64,000 nt of DNA from assembly GCA_945910005.1 (NCBI GenBank), contig OX246740.1, forward strand, positions 54,342,638-54,406,637, written 5' to 3'. Positions 26,294 to 40,040 of the stretch are shown here, piece by piece. Every line of letters begins with the position of its first letter. The stretch's first letter is position 1. This DNA comes from Isoperla grammatica (taxonomy: Eukaryota; Arthropoda; Insecta; Plecoptera; Perlodidae). The position numbers and the translations under genes were made by a program. The notes under the pieces were generated by a model. It did no database searches, had not been told where the DNA came from, and worked only from the letters and a program-made list of their open reading frames with translations.

Positions 26294-28304
26294 TATTGTC
26301 AGAAAAAATAATGTATTATTCCGATCTAAAACGAGGAAATCTTTTGTGTCACTGCTTTGAAACTGATCGAAATAGAATGTTTACATTAATAAATCAATTT
26401 CTAAGCTAAAAAAAAAACAAAAAAAACACACACACATGGCCAGGAATGGAACCCGGATCTTCTCCACTGATAGCAGGAATAAACGCACAGTACCAACGTG
26501 ACATAAATTAAATACGCAATCAAATATCAGCCTTGGTCTAGAGAACCAAAACAACTCTTGCTATCTGTGGACGTGAAATTCAGTTCAATACTTCTATTTC
26601 AAAACTGTAAAGCTGATACGAAAACCATATCTTTAGTGAAAAAAAAAAACTTCAATGCATCTATGAGAGGATTATGGAAATTGCTTTGTGAAGAAAGTGC
26701 GCGCGAAAGAGGATATACCGTGAAATAAGAAGGTTTCAGTAGAGAATAAAACCCCTACAGATCGATATAAGCCACTCTTACAATATTACCGGACGTAAAC
26801 ATGTAAAACCAATCTTTTCTTGCACCACAAACCAAATTCTCAACGCGCTCTCTCTTGTGAACGGTGGAAGAAACAAGAAAAGCCTTGAAATGCTCGGATC
26901 GAATAAGATCACTGGACGTCTGTAGACATCGGTCGGTTGGCAATCGCGTCGCACACAAAAAAGAGAAGAAATCTGGAACATTTTCCCAAAAAAAAAAAAA
27001 AAAGATCCGTTAAATAAGAAATAAAAAAAAATGAAAGAGGAGACGAATAGGTTTATTTGTACGCTTTTTCCTTCCCCGAGTAAACGCGGATGGTGTTTTG
27101 TTTCCGTGCATCAGCAAATTGCCGGGTACGTTTTAGTAGCCAATCCACGTTACCTTCTTTCATTCAGCTATAGTTAGTTCGTTACTTCTAAGCGTGATGC
27201 TCTGCGTGTCTGCATTAGCTTGATAACTATTTTACACCGTACACTCTATTTGTATTACTCTATACATCAAGCATACTCTCACGGCAACTGAGCGTAAATA
27301 CGCCCACACTTTTCAATTATACCCACGTTATTAATTTGTTTAATGCATTTTGAGTTAAAAAAATGATTAGCAATTGGTTGACATATCTATAATAACCTCA
27401 AGCAAAAACAACGTGCATATTATTGTAAGTCCATGCATGGTGCATGCAGGTATATTACATGAATATGTACCTTCGCAAAAACCAAACTTTTAGCACCAAG
27501 GGTATTTACCTGCTTTTGAGTGTGAAATGTTTGTTAAGGCCATGGTTACCAATCTGAGATTACTAAGTTTTAGGAGATTTAAAAAGTTAGATGAATTCCG
27601 ACCTTAGTTATGAATTATACTCATATTTGAAAAGTAAGGTTGGGTTGGGTGTATGTGTGTGTGCACTAGACATCATTATAATTCATAACATGACCACAGT
27701 TTGTATCTTCAAGCCGCTCCAGGATATTATCTATGCCTCTCACGAGTATACTTCACTTCAGGTCGTAAGTCTACTCTATTACCCAGACCAGGGTACTTAT
27801 ATTAAATCTCTGACTATATGGAAATATAAATTTACCGATCAGAACTGAACTGTATCTGTATACGATCTGTGTACTGTATCTCATATATACCTTTGTTTAG
27901 ATTTCTTTGAGTTTGTATTTTGACAAAGGGTGCGACGTTTAACAAAAACGATCTTTTTAAGTGCTATTTATCCTTATCTCTTGCGCGGGGAACATTTTCA
28001 AAATTAATAAAATAGAGAATTACAAGGTTGAATTGTTGCAATGTTTTATGGATTTTGTAAGTGTACTGGCTTTAGAGAACCCAGTACGGCAAAGCTATAA
28101 TAGCCGGATGAATCTTTTACAGCGGGATTTATTTCCACTCACATAAGGAACGATTTCCGTCGAGATCTCATTACAGGAAGGTCCGAGTGACGTAATTGGA
28201 TTGTCTGGCTCCGTGATTGGCCGCAGACTGATTGGCTGATTAGCCTGGTTCTCGGTAACAGATTGAATTGTATCGAGACGGGCTCTAGACGGGTACAAGC
28301 GAAT

Positions 28305-28335
<31 letters not shown>

Positions 28336-28336
28336 C
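28305..28336. repeat. GCAC tetranucleotide microsatellite
   Basis: Eight or so GCAC units. Confidence 0.9.
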
Positions 28337-31049
28337 AGTAATCCGTCGATCTCAGAGAGAAAGATAAGAACACACAACTTCAGAGGAATTAAACTGCCCA
28401 CTCAGTGTTTCCTCATTATTTCACGTTTCACAGAGATACATTTGAATTTAGCTTTTCACTCCCACTATGATAATGAAATACTCCTATAATTGGAGTCAAT
28501 TATTGACGTGGTGAAGTTATAATAACACAAATTATGAGGTTTGTTGCCTTTATCACATCAATTTAGCGTCATGTTAAAGGATAGTAAAAAGTCGAAAGCA
28601 TACTTTACAATTTATTCTCTAAATCAAGAAAATCTTCTTCAACCCCAACTAAATGTACCCAATAAAACAACGGGTGTGTGTCCAGGGCTAAACGTTGATG
28701 GAAGAATAATATAATTACGGATTTATGCCCGGATTAATTTAAATGTCTGAATCGAGCCTCTCAACTCAACTTCTCGGCAGAGAGTCACACGTTCACTCTG
28801 TTGTACATCCGAGTTACATACGAGAATATGCTTTCTAGCCAACTACTGATGTATATTAATTTGGTTGTCTTTACGAGTGCGTCGTACTTAAGAGCCAGGT
28901 CATATGACGTAGGCGGTATCAGAGCTACCCCACATTAGCGGGGTCGTCGTAAGAAGAATCCAGCTGAGGGGTTGGAGGGCGTTCAGGTCACGAAGAGGGC
29001 CGGAATGAATGAGAATGAGAAGAGTAGAGAGAGGGGAAAAGTGCAGAGCCATATATTATGACGAATGAGAAATAAGGTCACCCATTTCGAAGCGACTTAT
29101 CTAGAGCTCATTATTTATTAACCCTCTAATTTAACCCGTAACTATTGATGAACACGACACCGTTTCACTCCACCCTTTGCAACACGATACAAAAGCGTGT
29201 TCGTCAATATAAATCAACTGTGTAAACTCTAAACTCTATTGAGCGCCAATCAACGTAACATGGCTGTGAGTCTATTGACTGCACACTGAATACAAGCAAA
29301 CTCTAGTACCGTAATGGCTATTTGCTATTTGCCCCACTTTGAGTTGGCCTTGGCTGTAGACCGACCACTATTCAATACAATACATTCATAAGTAAACGCA
29401 ATTATGACGTAGTACAAAATGAAAAAAATCAGTATAATTGCTGTGGTCTAATTAGGCAAGTGTCAACAGTAATAATTAAAGAATCTCGTTATTTGCGGGG
29501 GGTCATTTCCGTATTTGCAAACAGCTTTATTATGCGACAGTTACAACACAAAGTGACTTGTTAATGAAGGACTTTTATTCACAGGTAATTTAATAAATAG
29601 TTCAACTAGGATATAGGCGAATATTTTCGGAAACATTAGGACAATACGTCAGTGACAATATTGTGGTAGTAAAAAATATGACTAATTTTATTTTATTAGG
29701 TTAGCTTACAGAGAGATAGAGAGATAGCCAATCGTAGCGATAACAGTTGTTTTTAATAAACTATTGTATTCATTATTTTTTAGCTGATATAAAATAAAAT
29801 ACCGAGATTGAATTAAATTTGCGAGTTGGACTCCCATTCACCCTTAAGAGACGGTTTAGTTCAGACGATAGACGTGTAAAGGTGTTACATAAAACGCGTT
29901 TCTGTTACGTTGCAGTCTCGTGGGAATATAACAAGTGTTGCTAGTTTGGCCAGCTACCAGAAACTCGAACCAAAACTATAAAACAACAGTGGAACGTCTG
30001 TCTAAAAATAAAAGTTGATCGTTGGGATGTTCACAAATTCCACAAACAGAGAAGAAGACCAAAACCTTTCTCTTCTCGATGTAGCAAAGAAAATTTGCTG
30101 GAGGATATTTAATTTTATGCGTAACATGGCAACCTTAAAGCGCAAATTTTTACTTGAAAAAAAAAGTAATTTTAACATTACCAAGAAAACGCAATTAAAT
30201 AATAATATGATAAGCTGCTAAACAATCATACTCAAATAAATAGCCTCGCGGGACAAAGACAGACGTTTGTTTTCCCGCTACTAAAAACAAAGTTAAAATA
30301 ATACTGACGTATGTCCGTAACTGAATTTATTCTAGCATTGTTTACCTTCGAGGAACATTCGGATATTATACAAAAAAAAATGTATTCTGTAGATCAATAA
30401 TATCACCACTCATAGGGTACGAACGACGCAACTGATTGGTCGAAAGTCAGTCATTCCTATTAGAAATAAGTCCAAGTTATATATTATACTATGTATCAAA
30501 CCACGGGAAACTAGCGTCCTTTTATCTACACTAGGAAAACGCTCCGCGTTGACAGATGAGCGATTTTAACAAAATTTGTATTTTTTTCAGTAATTAATTT
30601 TTTGTAGGATGGCATCTTGACGGATTTGGCTGATTATGTTAACAAAATCGAGTTCAGTTGTCACGGGTGTTGACCGAAAATTTCGGCCAAATCCGTCAAG
30701 CCGTTTGACCTGTACGCGACGAACAAAATTTGGCGCACGAACGAACGAACAGACGAACAGACAAAGCGCCGATCGAGTTGTATGGAGAGATTCGCTATCG
30801 CTTATCTAACAACGTCGAAAACGTGATAATACAGCCAGCAGTGGTTTAATTTGCACTACATACACAATACGGTAGAGTCAATGGACACACACAGTATGAA
30901 ACATACTTATAATACTGCACTCAGAAGTGTTAGTATTTTGACAACTGTAATTTTGTATCAAATTAACAAAACAGTAGTGATGATAATAGGATGGCCAGTG
31001 TAGCGTTATGGGCACAGTATGTTGTATGGAGAGCCGCGTGCGGAACGCC

Positions 31050-32270
31050 TGCACGCCTGCAACCAGCAACACACCTTCTCAGCGCTGCTCGGAGGCGGCG
31101 GCGGATCGTGGAACTAACACTGACCGCCTGCATAGAACCGAGCCGGCAACCAGCAAGACACCTTCTCAGCGCTGCGCGGAGGCGGCGGCGGAGCAGGGAA
31201 CTAACACTGACCGCCTGCACAGAACCGAGCCGGCAACCAGCAACACATCTTCTCAGCGCTGCTCGGAGGCGGCGGCGGAGGGGGGAACTAACACTGACCG
31301 CCTGCATAGAACCGAGCCGGCAACCAGCAACACACCTTCTCAGCGCTGCTCGGAGGCGGCGGCGGAGGGGGGAACTAACACTGCCCGCCTGCACAGAACC
31401 GAGCCGGCAACCAGCAACACACCTTCTCAGCGCTGTTCGGAGGCGGCGGCGGAGGGGGGAACTAACACTGCCCGCCTGCACAGAACCGAGCCGGCAACCA
31501 GCAACACACCTTCTCAGCGCTGCTCGGAGGCGGCGGCGGAGCGGGGAACTAACACTGACCGCCTGCACAGAACCGAGCCGGCAACCAGCAACACACCTTC
31601 TCAGCGCTGCTCGGAGGCGGCGGCGGAGGGGGGAACTAACACTGCCCCCCTGCACAGAACCGAGCTGGCAACCAGCAACACACCTTCTCAGCGCTGCGCG
31701 GTGGCTGCGGCGGAGCAGGGAACTAACACTGACCGCCTGCACAGAACCGAGCCGGCAACCAGCAACACATCTTCTCAGCGCTGCTCGGAGACGGCGGCGG
31801 AACCGGGAACTAACACTGACCGCCTGCACAGAACCGAGCCGGCAACCAGCAACACACCTTCTCAGCGCTGTTCGGAGGCGGCGGCGGAGGGGGGAACTAA
31901 CACTGCCCGCCTGCACAGAACCGAGCCGGCAACCAGCAACACATCTTCTCAGCGCTGCTCGGAGGCGGCGGCGGAGCGGGGAACTAACACAGACCGCCTG
32001 CACAGAACCGAGCCGGCAACCAGCAACACACCTTCTCAGCGCTGTTCGGAGGCGGCGGCGGAGGGGGGAACTAACACTGCCCCCCTGCATAGAACCGAGC
32101 TGGCAACCAGCAACACACCTTCTCAGCGCTGCGCGGTGGCTGCGGCGGAGCAGGGAACTAACACTGACCGCCTGCACAGAACCGAGCCGGCAACCAGCAA
32201 CACACCTTCTCAGCGCTGCTCGGAGGCGGCGGCGGAGAGGGGAACTAACATTGACCGCCGAGCCGGCAAC
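31050..32270. repeat. GC-rich 87-bp minisatellite, about 14 units
   Basis: Units of exactly 87 bp (29 codons) share GAGCCGGCAACCAGCAACAC, CTTCTCAGCGCTG, GGAGGCGGCGGCGGAG and GAACTAACACTGACCGCCTG. Because the period is a multiple of three and the unit lacks stops in three frames, ORFs of 428, 449 and 437 codons span it (31008-32294 and 30991-32340 on +, 30963-32276 on -). Frame 31008 reads as repeats containing TSNTPSQRCSEAAAE, the minus frame as RRRLRAALRRCVAGCRLGS. A variant unit (GCGGTGGCTGCGG) recurs at a distance of 435 bp (five units), showing segmental duplication within the array. It lies within a long opsin intron. I see no splice or promoter evidence that it is coding; minisatellite is the simplest reading. 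Confidence 0.9.
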
Positions 32271-33089
32271 GAACATAGAAAACTCGGCGGATGAACGCCA
32301 AGTACGTTCTTACGAGTGTATCAGAATTGCAGACACGTAATCGACCCCTGACGTAGCATTATTGAGACATTATCGACACAAACGTTAATTTTAGAACTAC
32401 TGAGAGAGTCATTCTGTCCTACCGTCGTAGTCTGCAACACGATCGTGATGACGTCACTCGAGGTCAACTCACAGCTGCTGCTGACAGCGGCAAAGTCTGG
32501 AACAAAGCAAAGCGCGCTCATATAATTTCACATATCGACAAAAATAACATTATCTTCTACATCGAACGAAACTTGTCACAGAGAAACGTTATATACATAT
32601 ATATATATATATGGTCCGGTATCCAACAGCGCAGCGGAGGAAATGTGAAACTGCTCCTGGCAGATGCTTTAATATTAGAGTTATAATAAAAATAACAGGA
32701 TAAATTGGATTATACTTTATGTCGACATCCTCTCTCGCAATGGAGAAGACACTTTTTGGGATGAAACGTGACTCGGCATGTCGTGTTCTTAATATATTAC
32801 TTACATACAGGTCATGAGTCGGGTATAGCGAATATAATTCTCGTAATATGGATCGACGCCGTTGCACAATGTTAAACATCACGTTAAATTTTAATGGAGA
32901 CATCGGGGAGGAAACAATGGAATTGTTGATACGTCAGAATTAAGAATACGCCAAAAAGATATGGTTTTCATTTGTACGTTCTGTTAGTGTTCACAATGCC
33001 GTTGTTTTAAATCAAATACTACGTTATTAAATCACGAAAGTTATTGTTATAATAATCTATTTTCTGTTCAACATCATCATGTGGGATAT

Positions 33090-33320
33090 TGTTGATTCTG
33101 ACATTTGTCCGCAGGTGTTCGCACTGTTCAATGACTGCTTCATGTGTTTTATATTTGAAATACATAGATCTTTGATTGGTTATCGCTCACTCGTCGATGG
33201 TGTTCGGAGCCTACAGGGTTGGTTTAGTCGCTTTAAATTAAAGTCCCCCTCACTGAAAATCAGTTATATATCTGAGTAGGTAGACTCTATAAATATGAAT
33301 TTATTTTATTTTATTTATTT
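33090..33320 (+). mobile_element. SINE-like repeat, copy D
   Basis: Body and 3' tail of the family at 23628, from TTGATTCTGACATTTGTCCG to GGTAGACTCTATAAATATG and a TTTATTTTATTT tail. 5' part missing. Confidence 0.75.
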
Positions 33321-33582
33321 ACACAGACGTAGCAGGAAACTACCGCTTGACTTATTCTAGTTACTATAATGATTGCGATTACGATGCTGATTATCCAAGT
33401 TCATGCAATGTGGGTCCCTATTATTATTTAATCTATTATTAACTGAACTCAAACAAGCGGCTAGTCCAGGCCATAATCTGTGTGCATAGCGGTCTGGTAT
33501 TAACGGGGGTTGGGTTTTCTACGCCCCAAGCTATCAAACGTGGAACCAATACACGAATTAGACGACTCAAATGACGCTGTAA

Positions 33583-34258
33583 AGTCCGATTCACACAACG
33601 TTATAAGAATGGTATAAGGTATAGGTATAGTCACAAGCCGAGTTGGGCCATAGGGATTACGTACAAGGGTTCACACAAATGTGTCATTGCAATAGCAATA
33701 GCAATTGGTATAAGGTGGTATAAGACTGGTATAAGATTTCAACTTTCTTATGACGGACCAATCATACGTTGAAACGTCACTTATAACACGCCAATGGGAT
33801 GCTAGCAACTTGAATCAATGTAACAGATGCTTTCATTGTAAATTATTAGTCAAAACAAAAACTCACCGTATACATCCGGTACACATCAAAGAGACCTTGC
33901 ATCCGGTGACTACGTGCAAAATATCTTCTCCCATCGGCGTCATTAATGATTTAACAACACAACAATAATGAATAATAATAATTATTGTTTTCTTTATTAT
34001 TTTTAACTATTGTTTTTAATTATTGTCAATACATTCGATGCCGGTTTAAAACGTAAATAACAGCTGCGGGAAGTCAGCTGATTGACAGCCAGCTGTAGTT
34101 ACTCAAACTGTCGCCAGAGCAAGTCAAAGAAGTCTACACAAAAATGTAGTATCTTTTCAGGAAAGTCTTTGGCGTCCTAAGCTTATACCTTATACCACTT
34201 TCTTATACCCTATTCTTATTGCTATTGCAATACCTTATAACTTTGTGTGAATTGGACT
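33583..34258. mobile_element. Harbinger-like element, about 676 bp
   Basis: Begins AGTCCGATTCACACAACG and ends GTGTGAATTGGACT, with a 3-bp TAA duplication on each side (33580-33582, 34259-34261). Subterminal regions are rich in TATAAGG/CCTTATA and contain GCAATAGCAAT and its complement near each end. No transposase; non-autonomous. Confidence 0.7.
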
Positions 34259-35050
34259 TAATATACAATAGATAGATGACAACATAATGGGACAGAGATT
34301 ACGTTAGACTTGAAATACATTAGATACCGTATTTTATTGCATCATTTAATGTTCGGCCATTATGCGGTCGACGAGTGCGTCTAAACGATTCTAATTTAGG
34401 TTAAACTCTTGATAATAATACTTTCTTAATGTATCTGTTATCGCAATCCCCACATCATTGGGGCTGATACTTATAGGTGAAGATGAAGGATACTTACAAA
34501 TTAACCCTTGCCTTATGGGGGATTTGAACGCACATTTTGTTTGTGTTTTTTTTTATTTATAATAATAATAATAATAATACTTTATTTAGCATTAATTTAA
34601 ATCATATTGTTACAACAGGTAAATAAGGACAGAACACAACCCCTTGGATATCCGGCCTAACTGCATGAGTTGCCTCGTACGGCTATTCTATTCTTGTGCT
34701 GTCCGCAAACTGTGACAAAAACATTCGAACACAACCCCTCACTAAATGTTTGACTACACATTCCGTTGCTTAAACTGAGTGCACGGTCACGCGTATTTCA
34801 TTCGCACAAAGTCCATTTAGAAAGTTTAGTTGTGTTCAAAACACAATTGAACAGAGTTGTTAAAGAGTTATTTCAGCCGCCGAAACGGTAATGTAAATAT
34901 AATTCTCTCTCTCTCTCTCTCGCGTTGAAAGCCGCTAGTTGAGCTCGCCACATTACGGTGCTCGAGCTGTAACTGTTTTAATAACACGCCGAGAAGGGAT
35001 GAATGAATGCAACGAATGATGTTTCTCTCTCCTTCTCTTCGGCAACCCCC

Positions 35051-35052
<2 letters not shown>

Positions 35053-35083
<31 letters not shown>
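35053..35083. repeat. CT microsatellite
   Basis: About 15 CT units; a shorter CT run is at 34902-34922. Confidence 0.9.
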
Positions 35084-35087
<4 letters not shown>

Positions 35088-35238
35088 GAGGATTACATTA
35101 TATCCTCTTCATTTGAGTCGCTAAACAACAACTATCACTGTCATTTGTTCCAAGTGATGCCACCTTTTTAACGACGAAATAATAATCACTATAAGGTGGT
35201 CCAAATGCATTTAGTCGTTCTCTCACTTGCTTATTAAC

Positions 35239-35288
35239 TCAGCCTCACCTCAGCCTTTCCTCAGCCTTTCCTCAGCCTTTCCTCAGCC
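35239..35288. repeat. 11-bp tandem repeat
   Basis: CTCAGCCTTTC repeated three to four times with a variant first unit. Confidence 0.85.
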
Positions 35289-35446
35289 ACGACTCACGAG
35301 TGGAATCCTTGAATCTCCCCCACGTTTGACTCGGCTTTGGCTAAGATGCTATGGATGACATGGACTTGACACATCATTTACAACGACACGGCATCACAAT
35401 TCTATTCGGAGAAATGAAGAAGAAAGAGAAGAAGAAGAATTATTTA

Positions 35447-35448
35447 AA

Positions 35449-35520
<72 letters not shown>

Positions 35521-35522
35521 TA
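35447..35522. repeat. TTA trinucleotide microsatellite
   Basis: About 25 uninterrupted units. Confidence 0.95.
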
Positions 35523-36144
35523 GAATTATTTAAATCGCAAAAAAAGAGAATGTGCACCATCGTTAGTTTGAAAACTGATTTTGTTAGTCCAGTTTTAAAA
35601 TAAAAATCGTTAAAAGTTAAAAGTCAACGAAATTTTTATCAATGGACGGAATAAGATTAATGATTATTATTCACCTACTAAAGGACGATGAGTTAGAAAT
35701 CCATTCAACAGGTAGAAAAAGAAGACCCTAGTACTGAAATTAGCTAATCCACTTGTCACAAAAGGTGCATTAGCGCAAAATGGATTCACTTCCCTCCCGT
35801 TCTGTCACGAATCGCGTCACAAAGTTAATGACTATGTTACGTTTTGTTAAAAGGGTTCAAAAGGCTAAAAACTAGGTTAAACCCACGAACAAAAAATGAA
35901 ACGTTTTAAAATAAAAGCTAAAACATCGTTTAATTAACATTTAATTGTGAATAATTTAACTCGCTTTTAGTGCACACCCCATGTTTACACTTGTAACATG
36001 ACCTAGTTACCGTATAAATCCAAAGCGGCATACTTCATGTACACACTTATGTACACATATAGTAACGTGTGGAATAGAAGCTGCTTTCATTCACATCACA
36101 TCAGACATAGCTCGTTCAGTCCCAAACACTATATAGACAATCAC

Positions 36145-36391
36145 TACGTTTATCAAGCAGACTGAGCTCGCACTTGACGGTGCGAGCCGAGTTTAGTGCG
36201 CACCGAGTTCGACTGATAAACACCTCAGCTCGAGCTTATTTCAGTTCTGTTAAGAAGCCGATCTAGCCCGGTTTAATGGGACAGGGATAGGATCTAATAG
36301 CAGGAGTCCGGATTGAAGTATGCTTGCTAAACAAGTTCCGAACTCGGTGCGTACTGAAGTCAGTCCGAACCCAGTCCGCTTGATAAACGTA
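36145..36391. mobile_element. TACGTTTA-family element, copy 1
   Basis: Ends TACGTTTATCAAGC and GCTTGATAAACGTA. The interior contains CGAACTCGGTGCG, TTGAAGTATGCTTGCTAAAC and CGAACCCAGTCCGC, all shared in inverted order with 45930-46156. TA at both ends could be the target duplication (Tc1/mariner-like size), but this is not proven. Confidence 0.75.
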
Positions 36392-37559
36392 GTGATAGCA
36401 AGACTGATGTAAAGCAATGGCTCACATACTCTACATGCAATGGTGTATGTGAGTTGAGTTTACTTGCCCCGAAACATTCTTATACCGATCCGTTTGTCAT
36501 AGACGAATGATTCGTAGCCAACCAGCGATCGCTATTTGAGATGGGGACTCTGTTGTTGGCCACGAATCGCTCATCTATGACGATCTTAAAGGTATTTTCG
36601 GGGCACGTATCAAACGTACGTAGGCATACATATCATTTTGCTATGAAGGTCTCGCACATTTCTGTTCTCGCACCAAACGTATCGCTAGACTCGGAATGCG
36701 GTTCACAAGAACACCAAAGAATCGTTCCACTTAGATCTGTTGACCCCCCCCCCCCTCTCGATCCCGAGGTCGCGTGATTACTCCAATAGTATAATGTCAC
36801 GTCATATATTAACGGGCCGTCACTCCCGTTCCTGGAATAGATCGACAGAAAGTCTTTTTCTAGAAGACAACGAAATCGATTTACATAATCGAATGCAATT
36901 ATTGGAAGCTATGTCGTGACTGACTTTTATTGCGTCCTAAACGCAAGTGTAAGGAATTAATCTTTATAAGATTCATGTTTTATTCACGTGCTTGAGATGA
37001 GCCATTATGGGGTTCATTGATTGAGTGGTGGGGGGGGGGAGGGAGGGGGGGGGGGTTATTAGAGAGTCTGTACTTGAAACTCAACTTGGCTTGATCGTTA
37101 AGGCGTATTTTTGTTTTAAATGTAAAATAGCATGTAATAAGACGATTCCGTGTCAACAAAGTGTTGCTTGTAATCAAATGGAGACTGTGCATCCGGGCGT
37201 CACTAATAAATGATGCATCTGTTATTGAAACCGCGCTTGGAATAAACGTTTTGTAAGTGAAACCTTAAACATCTCAAAACTATGTATTTTTATGTATTTC
37301 CATTCAAATATAATGAATAAGGCCATTGAAAGGATTATTTAAAAACATCTACATTCAAAGATTGAAGAAAATACATTTTCAAATCAATTCATTGTAAAAT
37401 CTTACAGAATGTGTTAGCCTACATATTTCTAGCATCCTACAAACGTCTTCTTTTTTATTTGTCAATATGTCAAAAAAATGTAAACAAAAATCGACACACA
37501 CGAGTGTGTGATTACATTAACGCGATGCGGTCAAGTTCATGAATGTAACAAGTTATTTC

Positions 37560-37740
37560 GCAATGACCGGGTTCGAGTCCCGGCGGGTCAAGTGTCTATC
37601 TACCCGACGCACAGGTCTCGTGGGGATAAAGACTACTCAACATACACATCACGCCACACAGTGTTATTGCTCCGTCTGAGATCAGATCCCTCTACGCATC
37701 GTAAACTTTACTCACAGAAACTTTAGACTAATATGAGACC
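37560..37740 (+). other. tRNA-derived sequence, probably a second SINE family
   Basis: CCGGGTTCGAGTCCCGG (37567-37583) is a perfect tRNA T-arm with B-box GGTTCGAGTCC, followed by GCGGGTCA. The upstream sequence does not fold into a full cloverleaf and no matching acceptor 5' strand is seen, so it is not a working tRNA gene. About 170 bp further on is AAATAAATAAAG, a SINE-type tail. Confidence 0.5.
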
Positions 37741-37789
37741 GATGTTATTACTTAAATAAATAAAGTTCCTGGAGCATGTACGATATTTA

Positions 37790-38260
37790 TTGAAAACACT
37801 ATATAATAACATTGATGTATACTTAACGTCAAGTTATAGAAGAGCGTTTTGAAAGTGAAACCAAACAAGATTTACTTGCAATAACATACGAGTAAGTGCC
37901 ACATATCAAGCTGTAAGTATTATAAATGGTGCGTTCGAAATAGCAAGGTATGATATTCTTTGAAAACAAAGTAGGTATAATAACATCGGCGTAGACTTTA
38001 TGTAGACTTATAGGTGCACATCTTGAAAGTGAAAACAACATAGATTTACTTAGGCAACATACGAGTAAACCACATATCAAACTGTAAATATTGTAAATGC
38101 TGTGTTCGAGACAAGGAGCTATGCTATTCTTCTCGACTATGCTTTCTCTGAAAACACAGTAGGTATAATAACATCGGCGTAGACTTTATGTAGAAACACC
38201 TTACGAAAGTGCAAGGAACAGAGATTTCTTTACGATATCATATACGAGTACGCACTTTTC
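37790..38260. repeat. About 188-bp diverged tandem repeat, 2.5 copies
   Basis: GGTATAATAACATCGGCGTA occurs at 37972 and 38160, and AACATACGAGTAA, CCACATATCAA and GTGTTCGA-like segments recur at the same spacing; the first copy is more diverged. Confidence 0.7.
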
Positions 38261-39247
38261 CTTCTGAGGGACTCAAAACTATGTTCTTTCCTTTGGCTGA
38301 GTAGTCGCCGTTTAAATAGTATTTCAAGGGACTCTAAGCATCCCAATTTCAATTACAAAATTTTGTATTAAAAGATCATAAACAGAAAGCATTATACTCA
38401 AACTTTCTGCAGAGGCTTCATCACTACTGTATTTTGACATTATCAAAAATACAAGCCATAGTAATAAATCACATTCTTCGTATAAAATTCTACGTTTCTA
38501 TTATATTTTGCATCGTGTATTATAGTCTGTGAACCCAAGCTTGTTATGTTACTTAATTGAGTTATCAATTATATAGACTTGACATATTGGAACCGTATGT
38601 TATAACTTCCCAAGGTGTGTGTCTATGGCGAAGTAGATTCTCCTTCCATACAAGACGATAAAACACCACCCCGTACGAAATGCGTTTTATAAAAAAAAAA
38701 AAAAAAAAAAAAATGGGACAATTTCGTTATATACCCTCTTCGAAGGCGGAGAAAGTAATTTTATTCTTTTACCGTGCGAATGAATGGGACGTTAACACCT
38801 TGTATAAAAAGCAATTAGCTAGTCTATAAAGTAAGTTCTTTCTCCTGAAAGTTGGGCTCTATGGGAAAGGTACGTGACGCGACCGTTCGAATATATATTA
38901 TATATAAGCGTGGATGAAAACGTGGGATGCGAAGAACGTGCCCAACGATCAAGTACTCACATAACCCAGAGAAGTTAAAATGTGAATATGAGTGAGAATA
39001 AATTAGGTAGGTTAAAGTCCCGGTAAAAAAAAAACTTCAAACGGTGCATTCAAGAGTCTAGCCAATGATACAAAGCGATTTACTGAACTGTGTTTACCAC
39101 ACATCACGAGATCTGCCATACGAATAGAAAATTGAAGCAGTCAATACATTTTAATAGTAAAGAAAGGAACCATTTGCCCAAACCTAATCGGTAACGAATG
39201 TACGTAGGTGATACTTTAGATAAGCGTTTTCTACCGTGATGGTATAC

Positions 39248-39333
39248 AATACATAACTCAGTGCACTTTGTATGCAAGTGAACAAGAAAGAATACATAAC
39301 TCAGTGCACTTTGTATGCAAGTGAACAAGAAAG
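39248..39333. repeat. 43-bp perfect tandem duplication
   Basis: AATACATAACTCAGTG through GAACAAGAAAG occurs twice without change. Confidence 0.9.
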
Positions 39334-40040
39334 CTTTTCTTTTTTTATCGCATAAGTTTTCTCCAACACGAAGGAAATTCATATTAAAATATTATTATCT
39401 AATAAGATATTTTAGTTTACAACACGTAAACAAAGTAAGTTATTCCAAAAGTTCTGTACATGGGAAAGGACTACAATTTTTCTCTGAAACTGCAATTCCG
39501 TAATGGAATATTTTATGGTGTTCTCACGAAGAAAAAGTCGCCACTCCAGATAATTTTCAGAATTGACCTAGAAAGCCGTGATTACTTCCATCTAAGGGTC
39601 CTTGATAGATCAATGACAACAATGCTCAACAATAACAACTAGTTTTCAAATCTCATGTTAAGGTGCATTTTTCACTGTTGTGCATTGTTGTCATTGGAGA
39701 TCTAGATGGCCGTGATTAGTTCTTTTGACAATATAAATGATATTAACATCACAAATGAAACAGATCAAAAACAAAATACTCGAACCACCTAGAGGAAGCG
39801 ATCTTCTTCTAACGACGTCATTATAAATAACAACACAAACTATGACGCCATCCGTCGTATCAGATAACGAATCAAGCGAGTTGTCACCCGTCACACGCTA
39901 GGAGCGCTCTTGTAGCTCGTTATACTTTCCTTTAGTGGGTTGGGTTCCCTGGCTCGTTATAGCACTGGCTCAAAGAACGCTTATGTGTGAAGTGGTCTAG
40001 TTGTGGATTCATTGGATTGTTTTTATTCCTTCTATTCCTT

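Noticed and set aside
26440..26510. Possible tRNA on the minus strand (ATCCGGGTTCCATTCC)
   Set aside because: Only a B-box-like match; the acceptor and D arms do not pair.
28305..28373. Tandem GCAC run as a CRISPR-like or structured repeat
   Set aside because: Simple tetranucleotide microsatellite without spacers.
30963..32340. Three overlapping ORFs of 428-449 codons as protein genes
   Set aside because: They arise from a stop-free 87-bp repeat whose period is a multiple of three; no gene-like flanks, splice sites or family resemblance.
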